Source of the DNA: DAOMOP01 sp035444405
Lineage (GTDB): Bacteria; Pseudomonadota; Gammaproteobacteria; Burkholderiales; Rhodocyclaceae
Length of the DNA stretch: 64,000 nt
NCBI GenBank assembly: GCA_035444405.1
Contig: DAOMOP010000003.1
Coordinates: forward strand, 7,130 to 71,129
Reading direction: 5' to 3'
Shown: one piece after another, positions 1-8,475 of the stretch
Numbering within the stretch: position 1 is the first letter of the stretch
Layout of the letters: every line of letters begins with the position of its first letter
Position numbers and translations under genes: made by a program
Notes under the pieces: generated by a model
Database searches by the model: none
What the model saw: the letters and a program-made list of their open reading frames with translations, nothing else
Told to the model about the DNA's origin: nothing

Positions 1-54
1 GGCGAGGATCAGATCGCGCAGGCGCTGGGTAACCGTTTCAAGCTGGCTGGTCAT
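1..54 (-). CDS. GntR-family transcriptional regulator, N-terminal fragment
   Basis: Only the first 18 codons lie in the window; the gene runs off the left edge. The start MTSQLETVTQRLRDLILA has the spacing of basic and hydrophobic residues seen at the beginning of FadR/GntR-type winged-helix domains (a helix just before the 'G-x-x-x-PG' turn). It is divergent from the TRAP operon at 238, and the 183 bp between them carry two near-identical palindromes. A local regulator of that transporter is therefore likely. The family call rests on very few residues. Confidence 0.55.
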   Translation of the reverse strand, partial: MTSQLETVTQRLRDLILA

Positions 55-77
55 GTTCACTCCGGATCCATCATTGT

Positions 78-87
78 TTGCATGCAA
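78..87. promoter_or_regulatory. palindrome TTGCATGCAA, candidate GntR operator
   Basis: This perfect 10 bp palindrome lies in the divergent gap between the GntR-like gene (start 54) and dctP (start 238). A 9/10 copy, ATGCATGCAA, is at 139-148, 61 bp away (about six helical turns). Paired palindromes between a GntR gene and its target operon are typical operator architecture. That these are the operators is inference. Confidence 0.4.
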
Positions 88-138
88 TCCTAACAGCGTC
101 ACCCGATCAGTTGTGCTAGAGTGATTCGAGGTCAATGG

Positions 139-148
139 ATGCATGCAA
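139..148. promoter_or_regulatory. second copy of the GCATGCAA palindrome
   Basis: ATGCATGCAA differs in one base from the palindrome at 78-87 and sits 90 bp before the dctP start, so it could overlap the TRAP promoter. Confidence 0.35.
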
Positions 149-237
149 CGCACTCAGGCGGCTGCGCTGCCGAGCGCGTGTGACAAGCGACAGCACAACA
201 ACACAATAGACCCGACCACCCAACCAGGAGAGAGACG

Positions 238-1305
238 ATGCTCTGGAAGATCGCCCGTCCGGCCGCGCTTGCGGCCGTTTTCGCCATTGGCGTGCTGGTA
301 ACCGCGCCTGCCGGCGCCGAAGTCCTTCGCTACTCCGACTACGGCCCCAATCGCGGCACGCGCGCCGAGGCCCTGCAGTGGTTCGCCGACGAGGTCAAGG
401 CCCGCACCGGCGGCGAGCTGGAATTCGAGTTTCACTGGGGTGGCTCGCTGCTCGGCATGCGCGCGACGCTCGAGGGGCTTTCGTCAGGGGTCGCCGACGC
501 CGGCACGGTGATCGGCTTTGCCCATCCGCGCGAGCTGCGTGCCTACAACATCGGCGACCTGCCGGTCGAGAACTCCGACATCTGGGTGGGCCAGCGGGCC
601 ATCTACGATCTGGCGCGCGAGCATCCGGTGCTGCAGCGCGAGTTCGAGCGTGCCGGCGTCGTGTATGTGTCGAATTTTTCGACCGGGCCGATCCAGCTCA
701 TCTGCCGCCGCGAGATCAAGAGCCTCGCCGACATCCGCGGCCTGCGCATTCGCGCCTCCGGGCCGTACGGCGATGCGCTTGCCGATCTCGGCGCGGAGAT
801 CGAACGCATGTCGCAGGCCGACGTGTACCAGGCACTCGACAGTGGCCTCGTCGACTGCAACCAGAACTATTACTACGCCATCCGTGCCTATCGCCAGCAT
901 GAGGTCGCCCCGTACGTGCTCGCGCTCGACTGGGGGCAGAACCTGTCGTTCGGTGTGTTCATGAGCAAGCTCGCCTACGACCGGCTCTCCGACGCGCACA
1001 AGGCGATCATCCACGCGCTCGGCAGCGAGTTCATCGATCGCTTCGCGCGCGCGCTGCAGCAAAGCAGCGACACGGACATGAACGCGATGGTCGAAGGCGT
1101 CGACGGGCAGAAGGTCACGATCGTGCGGCTGCCCGACGCAGACCGGCGCGGGCTGCTCGACGCCGGCGAGAAGTATGTGCGTCAATGGGTCGAACACGCC
1201 ACCGCCGACGGGCTCGACGGGCAGGCGATCCTCGACGCCTATCTTGGATACGTCGACAAGTACGCGAAGGAGCTCGAGGACGAGGGCTACCCGTGGACCC
1301 GCTGA
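238..1305 (+). CDS. dctP: TRAP transporter substrate-binding protein (DctP family)
   Basis: The protein has 355 residues with a clear signal peptide (basic start MLWKIARP, hydrophobic stretch, cleavage near APAGAE). It is the periplasmic binding protein of a TRAP transporter, which captures an organic anion, usually a carboxylate, and hands it to the membrane subunits that use the sodium gradient. The mature part has the DctP fold pattern, including the conserved arginine region LRIRASGPYGDAL that in the family grips the substrate carboxylate. AGGAGAGAGACG just upstream (226-237) serves as ribosome-binding site. The last 13 bases overlap the start of dctQ. The substrate cannot be told from sequence. 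Confidence 0.9.
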   Translation: MLWKIARPAALAAVFAIGVLVTAPAGAEVLRYSDYGPNRGTRAEALQWFADEVKARTGGELEFEFHWGGSLLGMRATLEGLSSGVADAGTVIGFAHPRELRAYNIGDLPVENSDIWVGQRAIYDLAREHPVLQREFERAGVVYVSNFSTGPIQLICRREIKSLADIRGLRIRASGPYGDALADLGAEIERMSQADVYQALDSGLVDCNQNYYYAIRAYRQHEVAPYVLALDWGQNLSFGVFMSKLAYDRLSDAHKAIIHALGSEFIDRFARALQQSSDTDMNAMVEGVDGQKVTIVRLPDADRRGLLDAGEKYVRQWVEHATADGLDGQAILDAYLGYVDKYAKELEDEGYPWTR

Positions 1306-1802
1306 GCCACAGCGAGCTGGCGCCGGTCCACCCGTCGTGGCCGGAGCGCGCGCTGGCGTGGCTCGGCATGGCCGCGGTGGGCCTGCTGTGCGTGCTGGTC
1401 GCCGTCGGAGTGATCTCGCGCCTCGTCGGCCGTCCGCTGATCCCCGACAACGTGTTGCTGGTGCAGGAGATGATGGTGGCGGTGATACTGTTCCCGCTCG
1501 CACTCGTCACCGCGCAGCGCGAACACATCGCGGTGACGGTTTTCACACGACATGCCGGCAAGCGCATGCAGCACGCATTGTCGGTACTGGGTCACCTCGT
1601 CGGACTGCTGTTCGCCGGCACCTTGTTGTGGGCGAGCGTGCGGCTGCTTCGGCGCTCGCTCGCGACCGCCGAGTACTACTACGGCGTGCTCGATATCCCT
1701 GTCTGGGTCGGACATGCGGTGTTCGCGGTCGGGGCCGGCGCATTCGTGCTGCGCCTCGTGGCGATGCTGCTGACCGACCTGGCCGGAGCGCTGCGCCGTT
1801 AG
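1293..1802 (+). CDS. dctQ: TRAP transporter small permease (DctQ family)
   Basis: This 169-residue membrane protein has four hydrophobic segments (about residues 23-45, 57-77, 97-117 and 138-160) and the DctQ pattern around 'RPLIPDNVLLVQEMMVAVI'. DctQ is the small integral subunit that pairs with DctM. The chosen start is GTG 1293 inside the end of dctP, which gives coupled translation. A longer in-frame reading from 1185 is possible but would overlap dctP by 120 bases with an arginine-rich non-family N-terminus. Confidence 0.85.
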   Translation: MDPLSHSELAPVHPSWPERALAWLGMAAVGLLCVLVAVGVISRLVGRPLIPDNVLLVQEMMVAVILFPLALVTAQREHIAVTVFTRHAGKRMQHALSVLGHLVGLLFAGTLLWASVRLLRRSLATAEYYYGVLDIPVWVGHAVFAVGAGAFVLRLVAMLLTDLAGALRR

Positions 1803-1847
1803 CAGCGGCGACACTGAGCGGCGTTCGTTGCGGGAGGCCAGGCCCGG

Positions 1848-3191
1848 ATGGATCCCAACCTGCTTGTCGGTCTTGCGCTCACCGCCGTCCTCGTCCTGCT
1901 CGTCCTGCGCGTGCCGATCGCGTACGCACTGGGCGGAGTCGCGACCGCGGGTCTGTTCCTGTTCTTTGCATGGCGCCCTGGCGCCGGGTTCGATCCCGAT
2001 CGCGGCCTGACCCCTGCGCTGTCGGTGATCGGCACGACGGCCTTCAACTTCGTTCACCATTACCCGTTGAGCATGATTCCGCTGTTCATCGGACTCGGTC
2101 ACGTCGCCTATCACGCGGGTATCACGACGGACTTGTACCAGTCGCTGCGCGTGTGGCTTGCACGCACCCCGGGCGGCCTCGCCATGGCCTCGATCATGGG
2201 CTGCGGCGGCTTCTCGGCGGTGTCCGGCTCGAGCGTGGCCTGCGCTGCGGCGATGGGGCGCATCACCGTGCCGGAGATGCTGCGCTACGGCTACGACGCG
2301 CGACTGGCCACGGCAGCGGTGGCTGCGGGCGGCACGCTCGGTTCGCTGGTGCCGCCGAGCCTGTTGTTCGTGATCTACGCGATCTTCACCGAGCAATCGG
2401 TCAAGTGGCTGTTTCTCGCCGGCATTCTTCCGGGGGTGCTGTCGTTGCTTGCCTACCTCGTGACGACCTGGGTGTGGGTGCGCCTGCGGCCCCAGGACGC
2501 GCCGATGCCCGACCAGATCTACACCCGCGCCGACCGCATGCGCGCGCTGGCCGGGCTGTGGCCGACACTGCTGTTGCTCGGGCTCATCATCGGGGGCATG
2601 TTCCTCGGCATCTTCACGCCGACCGAAGCGGCCGGCGTGAGCCTCGCGGTCGCGATCCTGATCGGCGCTGCGCGGCGCCGGCTGCGCCTCGCCGATCTGT
2701 ACACCGCCTTCAGTGAAACCGCCCGGCAGACCGCGACGATCTTCATGATCGCGCTCGGCGCGAAGATCTTCGTGTCGTTCGCTGCGCTGACGCGCATCGC
2801 CCCGAACCTGCTCGACTGGGTTCAAGGCACCGGCGCTCCGATGCTCGTCGTGATCGCCGTACTGGTGCTGCTGTACATCGTCCTCGGCATGTTTCTCGAC
2901 TCGATCGGGATTCTGGTGCTGACCCTGCCGTTCGTCGTACCGATCGTCGATGGCTACGGCCTCGATCTGATCTGGTTCGGCGTGGTCGTGATCAAGCTGC
3001 TCGAGATCGGCCTGATCACCCCTCCGGTGGGCCTGAACGTGTTCGTCATCAAGTCGGTCGCGCCCCGCGAGGTGAGCCTGGAGCACATCTTCCGCGGCAT
3101 CGGCTGGTTCCTGATCCTCGACTTCTGCGTGCTGCTCGCGATCCTGCTGTTCCCGCCGCTGTCGCTGCTGATCCCGACTGCCGCCGGCTAG
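1848..3191 (+). CDS. dctM: TRAP transporter large permease (DctM family)
   Basis: This is a 447-residue polytopic membrane protein with about 11-12 hydrophobic segments. It contains DctM signatures such as GCGGFSAVSGSSVACAAAMG and GTLGSLVPPSLLFVIYA, followed by EIGLITPPVGLNVFVI near residue 390. DctM carries out sodium-coupled substrate movement across the inner membrane. It follows dctQ after 45 bases and completes the transporter. It ends three bases before the convergent DUF1992 gene. Confidence 0.92.
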   Translation: MDPNLLVGLALTAVLVLLVLRVPIAYALGGVATAGLFLFFAWRPGAGFDPDRGLTPALSVIGTTAFNFVHHYPLSMIPLFIGLGHVAYHAGITTDLYQSLRVWLARTPGGLAMASIMGCGGFSAVSGSSVACAAAMGRITVPEMLRYGYDARLATAAVAAGGTLGSLVPPSLLFVIYAIFTEQSVKWLFLAGILPGVLSLLAYLVTTWVWVRLRPQDAPMPDQIYTRADRMRALAGLWPTLLLLGLIIGGMFLGIFTPTEAAGVSLAVAILIGAARRRLRLADLYTAFSETARQTATIFMIALGAKIFVSFAALTRIAPNLLDWVQGTGAPMLVVIAVLVLLYIVLGMFLDSIGILVLTLPFVVPIVDGYGLDLIWFGVVVIKLLEIGLITPPVGLNVFVIKSVAPREVSLEHIFRGIGWFLILDFCVLLAILLFPPLSLLIPTAAG

Positions 3192-3194
3192 GCG

Positions 3195-3509
3195 CTAGCG
3201 CCGCCGCATTTCGCCCAACTCGACGATCAGCACCGCGATGCGCCGGCGCAGCCGTGCGCGCTGCTCGGGCGCGGCGTCACGCGCCGCAGCGAGCTCGGCG
3301 CGCAGCGCCGCGAGCTCGCGGCGCAGGCCGATCTCGGGCGGCGCGATGCCGGCATTGGCGAGGATGCGGTTGACCATGCGCTGCTCGCCCGACACGAACG
3401 GCTCGTCGGCGAGATCGAGCGGCCGCCCCGCGCCGGGCAGGTCGTCGAGCTCGCCGCGCCGGATCGCGTCGGCGATGCGCTGTTCGGCGAGGATTTCGAA
3501 GATCGACAT
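3195..3509 (-). CDS. DUF1992 (DnaJ-homologue subfamily C member 28-like) protein
   Basis: The protein has 104 residues, starting MSIFEILAEQRIADAIRRGE. The DUF1992 core is clear: 'GELDDLPGAGRPLDL' followed by a charged helical C-terminus rich in Arg, Ala and Glu. Proteins of this family are short, soluble and of unknown function; in eukaryotes the domain occurs in DNAJC28. The start at 3509 matches the family; the longer reading to 3608 would run into the next gene. It is convergent with dctM and divergent from the TauE-type permease at 3608. Confidence 0.8.
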   Translation of the reverse strand: MSIFEILAEQRIADAIRRGELDDLPGAGRPLDLADEPFVSGEQRMVNRILANAGIAPPEIGLRRELAALRAELAAARDAAPEQRARLRRRIAVLIVELGEMRRR

Positions 3510-3607
3510 GGCTGCGCATCCGCATCGCGCGTCATCGAGCGCGTACACTACACCGTTCGGCACGCCGAGCGCGGCTACCCCGACCCCGCCATTCGCCAAC
3601 AACAACA

Positions 3608-4393
3608 ATGACCGACCTCCTCTGGTACCAGTACGTGCTGATCGGCCTGATCTTCGTCTGGAGCGGCTTCGTGCGCTCCGGGCTCGGCTTCGGCGGCGCG
3701 GTGCTGGCGCTGCCCTTTCTGCTGCTGATCGTCGACGACCCGCTGGTGTTCCTGCCGCTGATCGCCGCGCACCTGATGATCTTCTCGAGCTGGATCGCCT
3801 GGCGCGGCCACCGCGCCGCGCGCGCCGCCGCGCCGGGCGACGGCGCCACGACGGGCGGCAACATCGACTGGCGCTATCTCGCGCACGCGATGAAGATCAT
3901 GATCGCGCCGAAGCTCGTCGGCGTGCTGGGCCTGCTCACGCTGCCCTCGCGCATCATGAGCACGATCATCTTCGTGATCGTGATCTGCTATGCGATCGGC
4001 TACGTGCTGAACAAGCCTTTCCGCAGCAACAGCAAGGGGCTCGACGTCGTGCTGCTGATGCTTGGCGGCTACGTGAGCGGCACCTCGCTGATCGGCGCGC
4101 CGCTGATCGTCGCGGTGTTCGCGAGCAGGGTCGCGAAGCACCAGCTGCGCGACACGCTGTTCGTGCTGTGGTTCATCCTGGTGCTGATCAAGATGGTGTC
4201 GTTCGTGATCGCCGGCGTCGACCTGCAGCTCGTCCACCACCTGTGGCTGCTGCCGTGCGCATTCGTCGGCCACCTCGTCGGCGAGCGCTTCCACCGCCAC
4301 ATCGTCACCGCCGAGACGCCGCTGTTCTTCCGCGTGCTCGGCGTCGTGCTGATCGCGGTCAGCGTGATCGGCATCTTCTGGCCGCCGACCTGA
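3608..4393 (+). CDS. TauE/SafE-family membrane permease
   Basis: The 261-residue protein has about eight hydrophobic segments and the N-terminal family signature 'SGFVRSGLGFGGAVLALP' (residues 19-36), repeated in degenerate form in the second half (GGYVSGTSLIGAPLIVA). TauE/SafE (formerly DUF81) proteins are proposed exporters or importers of sulfonates, sulfoacetate or other sulfur-containing anions. No sulfur-metabolism gene is adjacent, so the substrate is unknown. An alternative is a related UPF0721 protein with the same fold. Confidence 0.8.
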   Translation: MTDLLWYQYVLIGLIFVWSGFVRSGLGFGGAVLALPFLLLIVDDPLVFLPLIAAHLMIFSSWIAWRGHRAARAAAPGDGATTGGNIDWRYLAHAMKIMIAPKLVGVLGLLTLPSRIMSTIIFVIVICYAIGYVLNKPFRSNSKGLDVVLLMLGGYVSGTSLIGAPLIVAVFASRVAKHQLRDTLFVLWFILVLIKMVSFVIAGVDLQLVHHLWLLPCAFVGHLVGERFHRHIVTAETPLFFRVLGVVLIAVSVIGIFWPPT

Positions 4394-4468
4394 GCACGAA
4401 GAACGGGCCGCAGGCACGCAAAACAGGTACATTCGCATATTCGGAATCTTGACTGGCGAACTCACCCG

Positions 4469-5650
4469 ATGAAGAAGAACCTCTGGCTGCTGGCGATCGC
4501 GCAGGGCCTGTTCCTGACCAACAACGTGGTCTTCATCGCCATCAACGGCCTGGTCGGGCTGAGCCTCGCGCCGGCCAGCTGGATGGCGACGCTGCCGGTG
4601 ATGGGTTACGTGGTCGGCGGCGCGCTGTCGACCGGCCTGGTGGCGCGCAGCCAGCAGCGCTGGGGGCGCAAGGTGTCGTTCCAGCTCGGCCTGCTGGTGG
4701 CCGTCGCGACCGTGCTCGTGTGCGCGTTCGCGCTCCACGTGCAGAGCTTCTGGCTGCTCGTGGCCGGCACCGTCGCGGCCGGCTACTACAGCGCCAACGG
4801 CCAGCTCTACCGCTTTGCCGCCGGCGAGCTGGCGACGCCGTCGTTCCGCGAGAAGGCGGTGTCGCTGGTGCTGGCGGGCGGGCTGATCGGTGCGGTGATC
4901 GGCCCGAACCTCGCCAATCTGACGCGCGACACGCTGACGATGCCGTTCCTCGGCTCGTACCTCGCGCTGGCGCTCGTCGCACTGGTGTCGATGGCGGTGA
5001 TGGCGGCGATCCGCTTTCCGCCCGAGCCGGTGCGCACGGGCGGCGCCAGCGACGGCGGCCGCCCGCTCGCCGAGATCGTGCGCGAGCCGGTGTTCATCGT
5101 CGCCACCGCCGGCGCCGCACTCGGCTACGGCGTCATGAACCTGCTGATGGCGGCGACACCGCTGGCCATGGACATCTGCGGCATGCCGTTCTCGGACGCC
5201 GCGCTGGTGCTCGAATGGCACGTCATCGGCATGTTCGCGCCGGGCTTCTTCACCGGGCACCTGATCAAGCGCTTCGGCGTGCTGCAGATCATGGGGGTGG
5301 GCGTGGCGCTCAACCTGGCCTGCATCGGGGTCGCGCTGTCGGGTCAGGACCTGCACCAGTTCCTGATCGGGCTGTTCCTGCTCGGCGTGGGCTGGAACTT
5401 CCTCTTCACCGGCAGCACCACGCTGGCCATGCAGGCCTACCGGCCCGAGGAGAAGGACAAGGCGCAGGCCGCGATCAACTTCGCGGTGTTCGCGACAATG
5501 GCGCTGGCCTCGTTCGCCTCCGGCGCGCTGGTGACGACGCAGGGCTGGACCGTGCTGAATGTCGGCTCGCTGGTGCCGGTGGCGCTGACCGGGGCGGCAC
5601 TGCTGTGGCTCGCCGGGCGGCAGCGCGCCGAGTTGCGGCAGCTGTCGTGA
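4469..5650 (+). CDS. major facilitator superfamily transporter
   Basis: The 393-residue protein has 12 predicted membrane helices. The MFS loop 2-3 motif is present in the variant 'ARSQQRWGRKVSF' (residues 53-65), and an RPEEKDKAQA loop follows in the second half. It resembles single-subunit 12-helix carriers of the MFS_1 group; nothing fixes substrate or direction. It starts 75 bases after the TauE-type gene on the same strand, so co-transcription is possible. Confidence 0.82.
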   Translation: MKKNLWLLAIAQGLFLTNNVVFIAINGLVGLSLAPASWMATLPVMGYVVGGALSTGLVARSQQRWGRKVSFQLGLLVAVATVLVCAFALHVQSFWLLVAGTVAAGYYSANGQLYRFAAGELATPSFREKAVSLVLAGGLIGAVIGPNLANLTRDTLTMPFLGSYLALALVALVSMAVMAAIRFPPEPVRTGGASDGGRPLAEIVREPVFIVATAGAALGYGVMNLLMAATPLAMDICGMPFSDAALVLEWHVIGMFAPGFFTGHLIKRFGVLQIMGVGVALNLACIGVALSGQDLHQFLIGLFLLGVGWNFLFTGSTTLAMQAYRPEEKDKAQAAINFAVFATMALASFASGALVTTQGWTVLNVGSLVPVALTGAALLWLAGRQRAELRQLS

Positions 5651-5779
5651 CGCACATGTCCGCTCGCCGCGAGCCGGGCGCGAGGTGCCGCGCACCGGTC
5701 GCTGCAGTCGTATCGTGGCCGCCGTGCTCGCATGTGTCGGATCCTCGAGGCTAGCCGCCACGGCGCAGGTGATACCGGC

Positions 5780-6517
5780 TCACCTGGGAGTCACATTGAA
5801 TAACAGCGCACCCTGTTCGTGGCCATCGTACCGCAAGTCCGGCCCGTAACTCGCCGAATAGAGCTGGATCAAGACGCTTCCGATGCGCAGGCCGCCGAGC
5901 TCGCGCGACATCCGTCGTGCCGAGAGCAATTCCTGCGGCGCATGAATCACCAGGCGGTCGTGTTCCAGGTCGAACTCGAATACGCGGATCACGCGCCACA
6001 ATCCGTGGGGAACGGCATCGAAAACCTTGCGGTCGATGATCACGATGTCGCGGTCCGTGTCGCGGCCTCCCCATGAGCCGAGAGTGATCGAGGCCGTAAG
6101 CCCCGCCATCGAACACAGGATGACCGTATCGGCCCCTGCTCCCCCTTGCGCGCTGAACTCGGGGCCGACGTCGTACAGCAGCGCGATGTCGTCGCCATCG
6201 CCAAGATCCACCGCTTCCATCGTATCCTCGCCGGTGACTCGGACCAGGTCGTCGCCGGCGGTATACGAAACCCACAGCGCCATTTCCGGCGACGGATCGA
6301 TTGCCGCCGGAGCGACGAACGGCCCCTGCGCATCCTGCGGTGGGCAGCGAAGCCGGAGCCGTTCATCGAGCGAGCGCATGCCGTCCGGAGCGAACACGGC
6401 GGCCCTGTCGGCCAGCGCCGATCCCGCACCAATGCACCCGGCAATCAGGATGGCGGCTGCCGCCGTCCCCTCCAAAAGGCGCAGCCAATCAGCTAGCCTC
6501 GTCATCGGAGCGGTCAT
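5780..6517 (-). CDS. exported single-copy two-cysteine Gly/Asp-rich repeat-domain protein
   Basis: The protein has 245 residues with an N-terminal hydrophobic segment (about residues 16-36, AAAAILIAGCIGAGSALA) that could be a signal peptide or lipobox. From Cys58 to about residue 218 it carries one copy of the domain present three times in the upstream gene: TAGDDLVRV, DLGDGDDIALLYD, GGAGADTVILCS with Cys135, and FEFDLEHDRLVI. The ATG (6517-6515) overlaps the upstream stop TGA (6516-6514), so translation is coupled. No known enzyme motif is visible. Gly-Asp-Asp runs recall RTX calcium-binding nonapeptides, but the regular nine-residue periodicity is missing. Confidence 0.7.
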   Translation of the reverse strand: MTAPMTRLADWLRLLEGTAAAAILIAGCIGAGSALADRAAVFAPDGMRSLDERLRLRCPPQDAQGPFVAPAAIDPSPEMALWVSYTAGDDLVRVTGEDTMEAVDLGDGDDIALLYDVGPEFSAQGGAGADTVILCSMAGLTASITLGSWGGRDTDRDIVIIDRKVFDAVPHGLWRVIRVFEFDLEHDRLVIHAPQELLSARRMSRELGGLRIGSVLIQLYSASYGPDLRYDGHEQGALLFNVTPR

Positions 6518-8475
6518 TGGCGCTCTCCACGGACTATGACGATCGACGCAAAAACAAACGGGCGCTTGATCCACCCGAGATATGGATCGGCAATGCTGAT
6601 CTCGACATCGCCGACCTTTATCACAGGCGCCTGCGTCCCCGTTTTCACACGGCTTTCGACCGACAGTCCGGCGGGAACTCGCAGCTCCAGCCGATCGAGC
6701 ACTGACACGAAACCCTGTATCTCGATTCGGCGCCCGAACCCCGGAGGTACGTCCAGAAAGACGGGCGGCTCGATCACCACAAGATCGGGATCCAAATCCA
6801 TGCCGAGGCTCAGGACGACCCTGACACCGCGCATCGAACACAGCACAATCGTGTCGGCACCGCCGTCGCCGAGAACGTTTACGCCATCGCCGGCATCGAG
6901 CAGATAAACCACATCATCGCCCCGCCCCGCCTTCACATAGGCGGAGTCCACCGTATCCTCTGCTGCAAACCGGATTAGATCGTCGCCGTGGCTGTAGAAC
7001 GCCCAGTCGTCGTTATCCATCGACCCGCCGCGCCGAAAGATTTCCGAGACGTCGGTCAGTCGCTGCTTGAGATTGATGGTTGCCTCAGGCTCTTGCATCG
7101 CGTCGCATCGATAAGGAAGCGTCGCAACGTCGGCCGCCACGCCATCAACGGTGCGCGCCTCGCTCCAACGCCAACCCGCCGTGGTTGCGGCCGCCCGCGT
7201 CTGACCTGCACGGGCGACTGCGGGACGCTCGAAACCGGCCGGCACGATAATGACGCTATCCCAATCGAAGGGCTCGTCGTTCTGCCAGTCGGCGATGTAA
7301 ACCCTGACCTCGACGTTGCCGATCTTGATCAATGCGCTGCCGACCTGCTGATCGACAAAAGATACCTGCATCCCTGCCGGCACGCGCAGTTCCAACCGGT
7401 CGTTGACATCGGCAAATCCGAAAACCTCCAAGCCGCGCCGATGCCCCTCGGGAACCCCCTCGAAGAAGGCTGAACCGATCACCAGCCGGTCGGCATCGAT
7501 GTCTGCGCCGTGAGTGCCGCCAAGCTCCACGGATGCCGACAGACCGTCTTCGGCCGGCGAGCACAGCATGATGATGTCCGCCCCGGCGCCGCCGCCGATC
7601 GCGGTTCCGGAGGTGACATCGTATGCGAACACCCTGTCAGCACCGGCCCCTGCGGCCACCGATTCGGCCGCCGGGCGACCAAGGTGCAGCACGATGTCGT
7701 CACCGTGGCCGTAACTGACATGCCGATAGTTGGCGATTCCGCTGGTCGGCACCGGTCTGGACGGCTCGGTAATAGCGGACGGCTCGGGGCACGCCTCGAA
7801 CCCCATGGCACTATCGGGTTCGTTGCCGGCAAGCGTCAGCGGGCGTGGACCGACAACCGCAATCTGCTCGGGCAACCCGTGATATGCGGGCGCCAATGGG
7901 GGCAGGTGCACACGGCGTCCATCGGTCGTTCTGATATCGACCGCACGCCGAATGGACTCGTCGAATGTCATGATCGGCTGGCCCGCATGCAGCGTGACCG
8001 TTACTGCGCCAATCGTGATCGCGAGGCTAATCGGAGAGTCATCGTTGTTGAAGCTGACCTTGGCGCCGTCGGGCGCTCTCATCAGCACGCGATCATTGAC
8101 CGCATTGAGTCCGAAAATCGCAATGTGTGAGGGATCAAGCGGCGGATCGGCGAACACTGCCTCATCGATATATACGGTATCGCCGGCAAGATCATGCGGC
8201 CCCACCTGAATCACGGTCGTGGCTTCGCCGATCGCGCAGACGATGAACGTATCGGCGCCGTTCTCGCCCCAGATCCGCGTTGCGATCGCAGGCCCATCCA
8301 CATAGATGACATCGTCGCCAGCGCCGGTGAAGTGATTACCCGCCGAATCGGCCTTGCCGATTCGAACGACGTCGTCCGTGTCCGTATAGAGGTAAATGGC
8401 GCCTTCGGACCGACTGCCGGATGCCTCAGGAATGCTCGGCCGGGCAAAGGCATCGTCCGGCGGGCGATCGGTACA
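5864..8475 (-). repeat. four protein-level copies of an uncharacterised ~160-residue domain
   Basis: Copies are encoded at about 8475-7978, 7791-7297, 7107-6589 and 6346-5864 (minus strand). Shared landmarks are an entry Cys, a 'GDD(L/I/V)(V/I)R' strand, a second GDD, 'GADT(I/F)(I/V)(L/V)C' carrying the second Cys 76-89 residues after the first, an acidic 'D(R/P)DLVVI' strand, and 'F-x-x-V-N-D-R-L-x-L-R-V-P'. The copies are diverged, so the duplication is old; the fourth has moved to its own gene. Confidence 0.65.

Noticed and set aside
1287..3086. Long minus-strand open frame (599 codons) opposite dctQ/dctM
   Set aside because: It is antisense to two well-supported transporter genes; composition (His/Arg/Glu-rich, no domain) is what high-GC shadow frames produce.
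3575..5761. 728-codon minus-strand frame opposite the TauE-type and MFS genes
   Set aside because: Low-complexity, Gln/His/Arg-rich antisense frame over two real membrane-protein genes.
5864..8475. Interpretation of the four-copy proteins as RTX toxins
   Set aside because: GGxGxDxxx nonapeptide arrays are missing, there is no type I secretion gene nearby, and both proteins have N-terminal export signals.
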